Assembly: GCA_014378485.1 (NCBI GenBank) | Contig: JACMNO010000082.1 | Span: 1-64,000, forward strand | Source of the DNA: Bacteroidia bacterium | GTDB lineage: Bacteria; Bacteroidota; Bacteroidia; B-17B0; Aurantibacillaceae | Direction: 5' to 3' | DNA length: 64,000 bases | Shown: piece by piece, positions 1 through 8,000 of the stretch | Layout: every line of letters starts with the position of its first letter | Numbering within the stretch: position 1 is the first letter of the stretch | Notes under the pieces: model-generated | Database searches by the model: none | What the model saw: only the letters and a program-made list of their open reading frames with translations | Told to the model about the DNA's origin: nothing | Program-made: the position numbers and the translations under genes

Positions 1-1
1 T

Positions 2-850
2 ATCGGTGGTTTACCAAGAGGACGTGTTGTTGAGATATACGGACCTGAATCATCCGGAAAAACAACTTTAGCAATTCATGCCATTGCAAGCGTTCAGCGT
101 GCCGGTGGAATTGCAGCGATCATTGATGCGGAACATGCATTCGACCGCTCTTATGCTGAAAAGTTAGGAGTAGATACAAAAAGCTTATTGATCTCTCAAC
201 CGGATAACGGAGAGCAAGCTTTAGAAATTGCGGATAACCTGATCCGTTCTGGAGCTGTAGATATCGTTGTGATTGATTCAGTAGCTGCATTAACACCAAA
301 AGCAGAGATTGAAGGTGAAATGGGAGACAGCAGAATGGGTTTACAGGCTCGTTTAATGAGCCAGGCGTTGCGTAAATTAACAGGAACTATTAATAAGACA
401 GGGTGCTGTTGTATTTTCATCAACCAGTTGCGTGAGAAAATCGGAGTGATGTTTGGTAACCCTGAAACTACAACCGGTGGTAATGCACTTAAATTCTATG
501 CCTCTGTACGTTTGGATATCCGAAGAATTAGCCAAATTAAAGATGGAGATGTAGTAACCGGTAACCGTACCCGTGTTAAAGTTGTAAAGAATAAGTTAGC
601 GCCTCCTTTCCGTATGGCTGAATTTGATATTGTTTTTGGAGAAGGAATAAGTAAAGTGGGTGAAATAATTGATATTGGTGTTGATAAAAACATCATCAAG
701 AAAAGCGGTTCATGGTTTAGTTACGAAGAAACTAAATTAGGGCAGGGAAGGGATGCCGTTAAAGCGATATTTGCTGAAAATCCCGATCTGGCTCAGGAAA
801 TTGAAGATAAAATCATTGCAGTACTTGCAGAAGAAGCTGCAAGAGCCTAG
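2..850 (+). CDS. recA: Recombinase RecA, 5'-truncated by window edge
   Basis: RecA forms a nucleoprotein filament on single-stranded DNA, drives strand exchange in homologous recombination and triggers SOS repressor self-cleavage. The reading frame is open from base 2, so the gene starts left of the window; 282 residues are visible and roughly the first 60 of a usual RecA are missing. Visible landmarks are the Walker A motif GPESSGKTT near the left edge, IIDAEHAFD, the Walker B stretch [11 protein letters not shown], the DNA-binding loop 2 signature [19 protein letters not shown], and [13 protein letters not shown]. The C-terminus is short and acidic/alanine-rich, as is common in RecA. A hairpin follows directly downstream. 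Identity is essentially certain from these motifs; only the N-terminus and promoter cannot be seen. Confidence 0.98.
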   Translation: MGGLPRGRVVEIYGPESSGKTTLAIHAIASVQRAGGIAAIIDAEHAFDRSYAEKLGVDTKSLLISQPDNGEQALEIADNLIRSGAVDIVVIDSVAALTPKAEIEGEMGDSRMGLQARLMSQALRKLTGTINKTGCCCIFINQLREKIGVMFGNPETTTGGNALKFYASVRLDIRRISQIKDGDVVTGNRTRVKVVKNKLAPPFRMAEFDIVFGEGISKVGEIIDIGVDKNIIKKSGSWFSYEETKLGQGRDAVKAIFAENPDLAQEIEDKIIAVLAEEAARA

Positions 851-875
851 TTCTTTTAAGATTTTTGTTATAATG

Positions 876-906
876 AAGCCATTATCTGTTTTACAGGTAA
901 TGGCTT
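876..906 (+). terminator. Hairpin terminator after recA
   Basis: A 9-bp perfect stem (AAGCCATTA / TAATGGCTT) with a 13-nt loop starts 26 bases after the recA stop and is followed by a T-rich stretch. It lies between convergent genes (recA and the YiiX-like gene, whose stop is at 909), so it may serve both. Confidence 0.65.
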
Positions 907-908
907 TA

Positions 909-1505
909 TTATTTTACAGAGCTTAGTAAAGTTGAGCTAAAAATATCCTCAGGAGATACCATTGGTTCATTTAACGGAATATTATGATTGTATTTTTCAT
1001 TTAACTTTTCTTTTACTAGTGGATGGCTGAGGTCAAAATCACTTAGTTTCCTTGGTTTACATAGCTCTATATTTAAAGCTTTATGATACAATTTAAAAAC
1101 AAGCTCACTACAATAAATCTGGTCATCGCTCCAGTTAAAAGCTTCATCATAATTCTTATTTTCAAAAGTACTTTTGAATAAAGCTTTAAGTTTAGTTACA
1201 TCCGCGTTTGAGAGGGATATATTTGCCAAGCGCTTTATTGTTCCTTTTCCCCTGGCATTAAATTCGGTAAGGCTTGTCTTTCGAACCGGTTGAACTGCCT
1301 CATAAACAACCCATTCATTGTTTTCGAAAAACAATAAACCGCAATGGTTATATTGGCTGTGTGTAGCCAGTTGAATTGCTTTGCCGGTTGGGCCTGAGGT
1401 TGTTTGAAAAATGATGTCGCCATCTTTGTAAGTATTACTTTGACGAAAATTTAAAAATAGAATTATAATTAAAAATGATGTCAGGAAAAGAAATGATTTT
1501 TTCAT
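909..1505 (-). CDS. YiiX-like permuted papain-fold hydrolase (NlpC/P60 superfamily), exported
   Basis: A 198-residue protein resembling the YiiX/YebB-like branch of the NlpC/P60 superfamily, circularly permuted papain-fold enzymes thought to hydrolyse amide or thioester bonds, with substrates mostly unknown. The family's opening GDIIFQ is at about residues 30-35, followed by the histidine-containing YNHCGLLF block and the Y-E-A strand (VVYEAVQPV). The catalytic-cysteine region is IYCSELVFKLY. A hydrophobic N-terminal segment (MKKSFLFLTSFLIIILFL) looks like a signal peptide or anchor, which is why the start is placed at 1505 rather than at the in-frame ATG 36 bases upstream. The gene is convergent to recA and stands alone. 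Family assignment is good; substrate is unknown. Confidence 0.8.
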   Translation of the reverse strand: MKKSFLFLTSFLIIILFLNFRQSNTYKDGDIIFQTTSGPTGKAIQLATHSQYNHCGLLFFENNEWVVYEAVQPVRKTSLTEFNARGKGTIKRLANISLSNADVTKLKALFKSTFENKNYDEAFNWSDDQIYCSELVFKLYHKALNIELCKPRKLSDFDLSHPLVKEKLNEKYNHNIPLNEPMVSPEDIFSSTLLSSVK

Positions 1506-1733
1506 AGCTGTTAGTTTGCTTTCTGTAAAACGAAGTTGCAACCATTTAGTTACATCTGGAGCATGTTTTTCATTTCTTTAACAAAAGCACGATGTATTGT
1601 TTGAAATTGTAACTGGGGAATGTTTTTTATACGTTAATTCTTAAAATTTTCGAAAAACCTGCTATAAAACCTTTTTTTATTGACAGATAGTGTAACTTTA
1701 CATCCAATAAATATTATAGATTAAAACAATTTT

Positions 1734-2540
1734 ATGAGTAAATATTATTTTGTCATTTTTTCAGTATTTATATTCCTTATAGGTTTTGGACAAACCCAAA
1801 CAGATGCCAATGGAAAAAAACAGGGTTATTGGAAGAAGAAAGATGAAAAAACAAATAAGCTGATTTATGAAGGTTTATTTAAGGATGACAAACCCCAGGG
1901 AATATTTAAATACTATTATCCTCATGATACGATTAAAGCCATCATGAATTTTAAGCAAGGCGGCAGAATAGCGTATTCAACCATGTTTCATCCATCCGGA
2001 AAAAAAATGGCGTATGGTAAATACATTGAAGAAGATAAAGACTCTGTGTGGACGTATTACGATGAAAAATCAATTTTGATTTCACGAGAAACTTTTCTGA
2101 AAGGAAAAAAAGAAGGATCGGAATATGTTTATTTTCCTGATGGAGTTATAAGTGAGGAAAGAAAATATAAGGCTGGAAAAATGGATGGCGCTTTTAAATT
2201 GTACTATGATAAATCTTTGGTGAAAAGTGAAGGTGTTTATTTGACCGGGCAGTTGGAGGGTAAAAATGCCTATTATTTTCCGAATGGAGTAACGGCCGCC
2301 GTTGGCTATTATAAAAATGGTTTTAAAACCGGGCCTTGGATATACAGAGATAAGAATGGTAAGGTAAAAGAAAAAGAACTATACACACCGGGAGGGAAAT
2401 TAGCTACTAAAAAAGAAATGGATGAATTCTTTAATAAGAATAAAACATCTGACGAAAAACCGAAAACTGTAGTAACAAAAACAGTAACTACTAAAACAAA
2501 AACAAGCACTAAAGCTTCCGGGAAAGAAGCCAAAAAATAA
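1734..2540 (+). CDS. Secreted MORN-variant repeat protein (YwqK-like)
   Basis: A 268-residue protein with an N-terminal signal peptide (about residues 1-20, ending FGQTQ) followed by a run of MORN-variant repeats of about 23 residues, recognisable by recurring G-x-W/Y-x-Y-Y-x-x-G units such as YEGLFKDDKPQGIFKYYYP and GPWIYRDKNGKVKEKELYT. Such proteins are often annotated automatically as YwqK family antitoxins, but in Bacteroidota they are mostly exported repeat proteins of unknown function, and no toxin partner is present. The last 35 residues are a Lys/Thr-rich low-complexity tail. It ends 8 bases before mnmA on the same strand and is probably cotranscribed. No function is claimed beyond the fold. 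Confidence 0.75.
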   Translation: MSKYYFVIFSVFIFLIGFGQTQTDANGKKQGYWKKKDEKTNKLIYEGLFKDDKPQGIFKYYYPHDTIKAIMNFKQGGRIAYSTMFHPSGKKMAYGKYIEEDKDSVWTYYDEKSILISRETFLKGKKEGSEYVYFPDGVISEERKYKAGKMDGAFKLYYDKSLVKSEGVYLTGQLEGKNAYYFPNGVTAAVGYYKNGFKTGPWIYRDKNGKVKEKELYTPGGKLATKKEMDEFFNKNKTSDEKPKTVVTKTVTTKTKTSTKASGKEAKK

Positions 2541-2548
2541 AATTTGAA

Positions 2549-3652
2549 ATGAGTAAGAAGGGAAAAGTATTGGTGGCCATGAGTGGAGGAATTGATAGTT
2601 CTGTAGCTGCTATGATGTTGCATGAGGAAGGATATGAAGTGATTGGAATTACCATGAAAACCTGGGATTACGAATCATCCGGAAGTAGTAAAAAAGAAAC
2701 TGGTTGCTGCAGTTTGGATAGTATTAATGACGCCCGTTCAATGGCTGTAACTTTTGGATTTCCACATTATATTTTGGATATACGTGCCGAATTCGGAGAT
2801 CATATCATTAATAATTTTGTGGAAGAATACCTGGCAGGACGTACACCAAACCCTTGTGTATTATGTAATACTCATATTAAGTGGGAAGCATTATTAAAAC
2901 GTGCCGATATGTTGGATTGTGAATTTATCGCTACAGGTCATTATGCACAAGTAAGGGAAGAAAATAACCGTAAAGTTATTTTTAAAGGAATAGATCAAAC
3001 CAAGGATCAGACTTATGTGCTGTGGGGATTGGGACAAGAGAGTTTACGAAGGACCATGTTTCCTTTGGGTGGCTATAAAAAACCGGATATTAAGCAAATG
3101 GCAAAAGATGCAGGTTTTATTGACCTTGCAAATAAAAGCGAGAGCTACGATATTTGTTTTGTTCCGGATAATGATTACCGGTCGTTTTTGAAACATCGTT
3201 TACCGAATTTAGAGGCAAGTGTTGAAGGTGGAGATTATATTTTTAAAGGAAAAAAAGTCGGCATTCATCGTGGATACCCTTTCTACACTATTGGCCAACG
3301 TAAAGGACTTGATCTGGCAATGGGAGATCCTGTTTTTGTGAAGGAAATTATTCCTGAAACAAACACTGTGATTTTAGGTGATCTGGAAGATCTAAAGGAA
3401 ATGGAAATTAATGTGCGTGATTTTAATTTAGTGAAGTACGAATCACTTCCACAGGATTATGTTGCCCTGACTAAAATTCGCTATAAAGATGCCGGCAGAA
3501 TGAGTACAATCAATGCTACTGGTGATAAATTAAATATCGTATTTCATGAATCAGCAACCGGTATAGCACCTGGCCAAAGTGCTGTTATTTATGAAGGTGA
3601 TGATTTAATAGGAGGCGGATTTATTGATAGAAAGCCTCTGATTCTTCAATAG
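2549..3652 (+). CDS. mnmA: tRNA-specific 2-thiouridylase MnmA
   Basis: MnmA activates U34 of tRNA Lys, Glu and Gln with ATP and transfers sulfur to C2, giving the 2-thiouridine needed for accurate reading of A- and G-ending codons. At 367 residues it has the family's usual length. Visible are the PP-loop SGGIDSS (residues 10-16), the tRNA-binding TGHYAQV, the first catalytic cysteine in TPNPCVLCN and the second in YDICFVPD, then FYTIGQRKGL and the C-terminal beta-barrel ending in GGGFIDR. The ATG lies 8 bases after the MORN-repeat gene. The 3' end is of extra interest because a decayed second copy of its last codons and trailer is found at about 4836-5030. Confidence 0.97.
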   Translation: MSKKGKVLVAMSGGIDSSVAAMMLHEEGYEVIGITMKTWDYESSGSSKKETGCCSLDSINDARSMAVTFGFPHYILDIRAEFGDHIINNFVEEYLAGRTPNPCVLCNTHIKWEALLKRADMLDCEFIATGHYAQVREENNRKVIFKGIDQTKDQTYVLWGLGQESLRRTMFPLGGYKKPDIKQMAKDAGFIDLANKSESYDICFVPDNDYRSFLKHRLPNLEASVEGGDYIFKGKKVGIHRGYPFYTIGQRKGLDLAMGDPVFVKEIIPETNTVILGDLEDLKEMEINVRDFNLVKYESLPQDYVALTKIRYKDAGRMSTINATGDKLNIVFHESATGIAPGQSAVIYEGDDLIGGGFIDRKPLILQ

Positions 3653-3670
3653 CATAAAAAATATTTTTTT

Positions 3671-3703
3671 AAAAAACCTGTTCGAAGATTGGGGAAGTTT
3701 TTT
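3671..3703 (+). terminator. Probable weak terminator after mnmA
   Basis: AAAAAAC and GTTTTTT can pair 7 bp at the base of an imperfect hairpin with two mismatches and a short inner stem. It occupies the same place relative to the mnmA stop as the stronger hairpin at 4935-4968 does in the duplicated remnant. Confidence 0.4.
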
Positions 3704-3794
3704 CAAAGCTATTTTACTAAAATCAACCAGTAATTAGATAATCTATAGCTTGGGAGTAAGAGTGTAACCTTTGGTGATTTTTATTTTAAAGGAC

Positions 3795-4787
3795 TTACCT
3801 GATGACAACAAATTTTTTCATAACGATGGTGTTTTCTTGAGAGAACCTAATAAAATAGGCGCCATCATCAAGAAAACCAAGATCAATATTTGCTAATGAA
3901 CTCTTTGTATCTTTAAAAGATCCTGTGTAAACAGTTTTTCCTATTATGTCAGTAACTTCATAGTTGAGGTCCGGACTTATATCCTGCGAAGAAATAGTTA
4001 AAATCCCGCTTGTTGGATTTGGAAATAAATTAAACATTGATTGATTGACATATTCATTTACACCAACATTGATGTTGCTCAGATAATTAAATTCCTGCAC
4101 AATTACAGCGGTATTGTTGTACCGGTTAAAATAATTGTATTTTGACCTTGCTATTGGATAGTGAAAATTGGGAAGGTACCAAACGTAGGTTGTATCGTAT
4201 ATGTTTCCCTTGAAAGCAGTGCTGCCAAAGCCTTCATAAACAGGCATTCCCGAAACATATTTAATTCTTGCTACATTATTAAAAGTCCCCATCGGTAAAA
4301 TAAGTGTTCCATATCCATCATACTTATAGTTATAATTCTGCATTCCTCCAGAAGTTGGAGAAAGCTGGCAGTTTATACTGCTTGATAAAGAGTCATTAAA
4401 ATTCAGGGGATAGTACATATTAATGTGGTACTGAACGCAGGAACTTGCAAATTCGTCGCTTATATGGGCAATAGAAGAGTCATTAAAAAAAGAATAATAA
4501 TAGTTCCGGTTGTTAACCGAATCACGCAATGTGATATTAACCGAATTGCTGAACGATGGTGTTCCAGGTGTTGGCCTTGTAGTCAAGGTTTTAGTTTCAA
4601 TGCTGGATACAAAACTAAAATCCCAGGTTTGATTTGCTCCTGCCATTCCAGGATCCTGGAAAGCAGTTTTGTTTACTATAAAAGTCTCGCCGATTGAATA
4701 GCTATGGTTCGAATTTGTGATAATAGGCTGGGCGAGCATCCTGCCGGCCAACAGCAATAAGATAGATGTTGCTAAATAAACCTTCAT
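3795..4787 (-). CDS. T9SS type A sorting domain-containing secreted protein
   Basis: A 330-residue secreted protein. Residues 1-19 form a signal peptide (MKVYLATSILLLLAGRMLA). The central part is a beta-rich region of unknown fold that I do not recognise, with repeated Thr/Tyr/Asn-rich strands. The last about 80 residues are a type A T9SS sorting domain: it opens with FNLFPNPTSGILTI, has the internal VTDIIGKTVYTG strand, and ends GAYFIRFSQENTIVMKKFVVIR. This tail is recognised by the outer-membrane translocon and removed when the protein is attached to the surface or released. The gene is antiparallel to its neighbours and sits between the intact mnmA tail and a decayed copy of that tail, so it probably arrived or was stranded there by a rearrangement. 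Confidence 0.8.
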   Translation of the reverse strand: MKVYLATSILLLLAGRMLAQPIITNSNHSYSIGETFIVNKTAFQDPGMAGANQTWDFSFVSSIETKTLTTRPTPGTPSFSNSVNITLRDSVNNRNYYYSFFNDSSIAHISDEFASSCVQYHINMYYPLNFNDSLSSSINCQLSPTSGGMQNYNYKYDGYGTLILPMGTFNNVARIKYVSGMPVYEGFGSTAFKGNIYDTTYVWYLPNFHYPIARSKYNYFNRYNNTAVIVQEFNYLSNINVGVNEYVNQSMFNLFPNPTSGILTISSQDISPDLNYEVTDIIGKTVYTGSFKDTKSSLANIDLGFLDDGAYFIRFSQENTIVMKKFVVIR

Positions 4788-4835
4788 TTAGCTATAACGC
4801 CTGAAAATAAAAATTATTGTATACAACAAATACAT

Positions 4836-5030
4836 GGTGGCCGCATCCATGTCTTCAGTTGGTGATAAATTAAATTTTATTTTTAATGAATCTAAACGCC
4901 TTTGATTCTTCAATAGCTTATTAAATATTTTTTAAAAAAACCTGCCAGTTAAATTCGGCGGGTTTTTTATTTTGCGGTTTTACTTTAAAACGAACCACTT
5001 ATTTGCAAAAACCAACCAGTTGCCAATTGG
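4836..5030 (+). pseudogene. Decayed duplicate of the mnmA 3' end and trailer
   Basis: This 317-base gap between the T9SS gene and the next ORF contains a degenerate copy of the end of mnmA. GGTGATAAATTAAAT occurs at both 3521 and 4861 and is followed in both by a related stretch ending ATGAATC. The copy then lacks about 80 bases and resumes with TTTGATTCTTCAATAGC (CTGATTCTTCAATAGC in mnmA), which includes the mnmA stop. After the stop both continue with an A/T-rich run, AAAAAACCTG, and further down a shared AACCAACCAGT-like block (ATCAACCAGT behind mnmA). The remnant encodes no intact protein. It is direct sequence evidence of a local duplication followed by decay. Confidence 0.75.
4935..4968 (+). 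terminator. Strong hairpin in the mnmA-tail remnant
   Basis: AAAAAACCTGCC pairs with GGCGGGTTTTTT (12 bp, one T-G wobble) across a 10-nt loop, with A and T runs on the two sides, so it could stop transcription in both directions. It corresponds in position to the imperfect hairpin behind the real mnmA. Confidence 0.7.
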
Positions 5031-5104
5031 TACTAACCTTTATTTTTATTGTCTGTATAATTAATCAGAATTCAATCTCAACCTAATTAATAATACATAT
5101 CGTT

Positions 5105-5314
5105 ATGAAAACATCAAATTCCTTTTCGAAAATCAATAAGATCGGCAGCTTAGTTTGTCTTGTTTTACTAGTCGTTCACTCGCCTCTCAGTTCTCAGAAT
5201 AAAATCTTGACATTAGCCACTTCCGAAAATTTGTATTTTGTTTTACCAGTAGTTTGTGTTTTAGGATTAGCTGTTTTTTTAATGACGGCCTTTTTGAAAC
5301 AAAAGAATCATTAA
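5105..5314 (+). CDS. Small membrane protein, unknown function
   Basis: A 69-residue ORF beginning MKTSNSFSKINKIGS, with two hydrophobic stretches at about residues 15-27 and 43-61 and a basic C-terminus (KQKNH). I do not recognise a family. It could be a two-pass inner-membrane miniprotein, or a signal peptide (cleavage near the SSQ at residues 29-31) followed by a single anchor. Support for it being real is that it stands alone in a gap, starts with a clean ATG, and is followed within 35 bases by a good terminator. It lies just behind the decayed mnmA tail. Confidence 0.55.
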   Translation: MKTSNSFSKINKIGSLVCLVLLVVHSPLSSQNKILTLATSENLYFVLPVVCVLGLAVFLMTAFLKQKNH

Positions 5315-5346
5315 TATCTTGTTTGTGTTTGTTTGTTTGTTTGGAA

Positions 5347-5377
5347 GCCCGGTGGAAATTTTTCTTCCGGGTTTTTT
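5347..5377 (+). terminator. Terminator after the 69-residue ORF
   Basis: CCCGG pairs with CCGGG around a 14-nt loop, followed by GTTTTTTATTT. It is preceded by a short TTTG-type microsatellite at about 5323-5343. Confidence 0.7.
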
Positions 5378-5386
5378 ATTTGTAAA

Positions 5387-6784
5387 TTATTTGGTGTAAT
5401 ATTTTAATAATTCAACATAAACATTGATTCCTTGTTCAAGTGCAACGACAGGTAATTTTTCATTATTGGCATGTACGCTTTCCACCATTTCTCTGTTTAA
5501 CTCAAAAGGTAAAACACCGAAGGAAGGAATATCAGCACTTCTAAAATAGCTATTGTCCGTTGTTGCAGGAAACATTAAGGGAATAACATGAGCCTTTGGA
5601 AATACAGTTAGTATAGAGGCTTTCATGTGTTCAAAATGAATGTTTAGTTTAGAAGGTTCTGCTTCGGGTGATTCATCAATAATGCTGATTTTTATTCGTG
5701 GGTCGATAATTCTGAAAAGCCATTTTAACAATAGAGGCCTTTCGGATTTGTTTGGTAATAAACGACAATCATAATAAGCGCTTGCTGTTTGAGAAACCTG
5801 GTTGACCGAGCCTCCTTTTGGATTTTGGATTTGCGTAAGTTGATAAGAATTAGTTACCAGAGTTTGAAGTGCTTCATTGGAATGGATGATTTTTTTTCTT
5901 AGTGGTTTAATGATCCACCAATGAAAATGTTTTAAGATAAAGCCTTTGTATCCACCCATAATATCACCAAGTGCCCTTAAAGTTTTTTTCGCATCATTAT
6001 CAACAATAATTCGTTCTTCAGTATTTTCTATTTTCTGAATGGCTTTTAATAGAATTTTATTGGCAGTTTTGGAAGAAGGAACCGAACCATGTCCATGCGA
6101 TTTAACGGTAGCTTCCAGTTTGATCCAGATACTTTTTTTCTCAGAATTCGAAACAAAAAAACATAATTCATTTTCTTTGCCATCAATTACATTTTTTAAT
6201 CCTCCTCCGCCTTCACCAAAAACAACTAAAGGCTTAAGTTGATCTAGTATTTCGGGTTGAATTATTTTTTTGGCGCCATTTAATCCACCGGTTTCTTCAC
6301 CGGAAAGGAAAAGTAAGACCAAATTTTTCGTAAGGGAATCAGGGCGAGCCATTTCTTTTATTCTTTTTAAAGCAAAAACCTGCATCACGGCTAGCCCTTT
6401 CATATCAATAGAACCACGGCCATATATTGTATCACGATCTATCTTACCTGAAAAAGCCGGATGCTTCCAGCTGGTATTTTCTTCAACTGGCACCACATCA
6501 ATGTGATTAATTAAAAGTATGGAAGGTAATTTTAGTTCCAAAGGAACAAGAGATGCACAAAAATTATAAGAAGAATCTGAATCAGAAAAAACAGTTGTAT
6601 GCAAACCAAATTGCTCACACAGTTTTTTCATGTATAGCCCTGCTTTTTTTTCGTTACCGGAAACACTTTTGATTTGAATGTATTCTGATAAAACCTTAGT
6701 TGGATTTACCTGAGAATGGGATGTATAAATTGATCCACAAGCAATTAACAAAAAAATAAATTTATTGTAGATAGATTTTATCAT
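5387..6784 (-). CDS. Exported M20 family zinc metallopeptidase
   Basis: A 465-residue M20/M25/M40-family amidohydrolase, the group of carboxypeptidase, dipeptidase and deacetylase enzymes using two zinc ions. Metal and catalytic landmarks are LLINHIDVVPVEE (first His, then catalytic Asp), GRGSIDMKG (bridging Asp), LSGEETGG (general-base Glu and metal Glu), and a late His in VESVHANNE. A lid/dimerisation domain lies between, with the RLLPN segment. Residues 1-24 (ending YTSHSQ) look like a signal peptide, so it probably acts in the periplasm or outside. The length is near that of PM20D1/CPG2-type enzymes. It is the last gene in a minus-strand run; the exact substrate cannot be told. Confidence 0.85.
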   Translation of the reverse strand: MIKSIYNKFIFLLIACGSIYTSHSQVNPTKVLSEYIQIKSVSGNEKKAGLYMKKLCEQFGLHTTVFSDSDSSYNFCASLVPLELKLPSILLINHIDVVPVEENTSWKHPAFSGKIDRDTIYGRGSIDMKGLAVMQVFALKRIKEMARPDSLTKNLVLLFLSGEETGGLNGAKKIIQPEILDQLKPLVVFGEGGGGLKNVIDGKENELCFFVSNSEKKSIWIKLEATVKSHGHGSVPSSKTANKILLKAIQKIENTEERIIVDNDAKKTLRALGDIMGGYKGFILKHFHWWIIKPLRKKIIHSNEALQTLVTNSYQLTQIQNPKGGSVNQVSQTASAYYDCRLLPNKSERPLLLKWLFRIIDPRIKISIIDESPEAEPSKLNIHFEHMKASILTVFPKAHVIPLMFPATTDNSYFRSADIPSFGVLPFELNREMVESVHANNEKLPVVALEQGINVYVELLKYYTK

Positions 6785-6880
6785 AATGAGCCTTGGAAAT
6801 AAAAGTACTCATATTTTGCGGTTGTCAATAGGATGCTGGATTACAAATACATATAGAAAATTTATAATTTTCATGTAAAT

Positions 6881-7408
6881 TTAATCAATCGCATCCTGAA
6901 TTTTTTCCATTTTATTTTCAGAGAATTTTCCTGAAACTATTTCAATGATTTTACCGGCAGTATCAATCACATAAAAATAAGGAATGCCCTCATCTGCAGG
7001 TTTTAACTGGGCTTTCAGCAGATCAATATCGGTATCGCAATCTATCACATTTTTCCAAAGGTCAGGTTGTGTGCTCGCCTTAAAATCCGCAGCGGCTTTT
7101 TTAAATCCACTGATTAAAGGGATGAAGAAATAATTAACATCATAATAACTGCCAACATCAAAATAATCGGTGCCGTTTGCTTTTGCCACAAACACATCAT
7201 ACATGGGTTGTATCCATGTTTTCAGGTCGGATTCAGCGGCACGTTTATAACAAATCCCAACAATAGTAAATTTTGGTGTTCCTTTTATGGGCACAGTTAC
7301 CGCACTTCCCTCCAGCGTATGACCGCTAAGTGTTGGAAAATTACCTTTGATTTGGGCGATGAAGGCTAAAGGCAAAAATAGCGTAATGAAGATCGTTAGT
7401 TTTTTCAT
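6881..7408 (-). CDS. Exported thioredoxin-fold protein, ATP10-like, lacking CxxC
   Basis: A 175-residue protein with a signal peptide (MKKLTIFITLFLPLAFIAQ) and a thioredoxin-like pattern: an opening FPTLSGHTLEG segment as in peroxiredoxin/TlpA relatives, the strand KFTIVGICYKRAAESDLKTW, and the late strand PYFYVIDTAGKIIEIVSG with the cis-Pro equivalent. There is no CxxC, and the lone cysteine (GICYKRA) is not in a redox motif, so it is probably not a disulfide oxidoreductase. The overall pattern recalls the ATP10 family of mitochondrial ATP-synthase assembly factors and its bacterial relatives; this assignment is by eye and moderate. It probably acts in the periplasm. The gene lies between the EVE protein and the M20 peptidase on the same strand. 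Confidence 0.6.
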   Translation of the reverse strand: MKKLTIFITLFLPLAFIAQIKGNFPTLSGHTLEGSAVTVPIKGTPKFTIVGICYKRAAESDLKTWIQPMYDVFVAKANGTDYFDVGSYYDVNYFFIPLISGFKKAAADFKASTQPDLWKNVIDCDTDIDLLKAQLKPADEGIPYFYVIDTAGKIIEIVSGKFSENKMEKIQDAID

Positions 7409-7441
7409 ATTTAAATATAATATTTTGTCATTTGGTTTTTG

Positions 7442-7849
7442 TTACAATCCCCCGAGCATACAAACCCTGTCAAACTCTTCCGGCTTAACAATACTAACAG
7501 ACAGACGTTGTAATTTTACCAATTGCATATCTTTAAGATATTCATCTGCTTTTATTTGCGAAAGGGTTACCGGATTTTTCATAGCCTTAAAAGGTGTGAA
7601 ATCTACTGCAACCCATGCCTCTTCTTTTGTTGTTGGATCTTGGTAATGTTCTTTAGCTACTTTAGCAATTCCTACAACACATAAACCTTCATTACTATGA
7701 TAGAATAAAACGAGGTCGCCTTTTTTCATTGCCTTTAAATTGTTGCGGGCAGCATAATTTCGTACGCCATCCCAAAAGGTAGTTTTATCTTTTTTAAACT
7801 GTTCCCAACTGTATTTGAAAGGTTCAGATTTTATAAGCCAGTAGTTCAT
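7442..7849 (-). CDS. EVE domain-containing protein
   Basis: A 135-residue protein that is one complete EVE domain, the PUA/YTH-related fold that in characterised relatives binds modified bases (for example 5-methylcytosine or 5-hydroxymethylcytosine) in DNA or RNA. Typical landmarks are the opening YWLIKSEP, the FWDGVRNYAARNNL block, GDLVLFYHS and the VGIAKV strand, and AWVAVDFTPF. The protein has the usual length for stand-alone bacterial EVE proteins. No restriction or modification gene is adjacent, so nothing here ties it to a defence locus. Family assignment is confident; ligand unknown. Confidence 0.9.
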   Translation of the reverse strand: MNYWLIKSEPFKYSWEQFKKDKTTFWDGVRNYAARNNLKAMKKGDLVLFYHSNEGLCVVGIAKVAKEHYQDPTTKEEAWVAVDFTPFKAMKNPVTLSQIKADEYLKDMQLVKLQRLSVSIVKPEEFDRVCMLGGL

Positions 7850-8000
7850 AGATTTGTTTGATGATTATAATTGAAAATTAACCATTAAGACACAGATTTA
7901 CAAAATAATTTGATAACATTTTAGCCAATAAATTAATCGAAAATAGGTTTGAATTGTTGCAGGATTTACTAGATTTGTTACGCATTTTAAAAACAAGTGA

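Noticed and set aside
1734-2540. YwqK-type toxin-antitoxin antitoxin
   Set aside because: The similarity is limited to MORN repeats, the protein is exported and no toxin gene is adjacent.
3795-4787. T9SS gene as part of an insertion sequence or mobile element
   Set aside because: There is no transposase, terminal inverted repeat or target-site duplication; the flanks are explained by mnmA tail duplication instead.
5323-5343. TTTG microsatellite
   Set aside because: Short and imperfect; it is not in a coding or obvious promoter position and is common in AT-rich DNA.
7878-7896. TTAACCATTAAGACACAGA as another palindromic element
   Set aside because: It resembles a repeat arm but no complementary arm was found nearby, so evidence is too thin.
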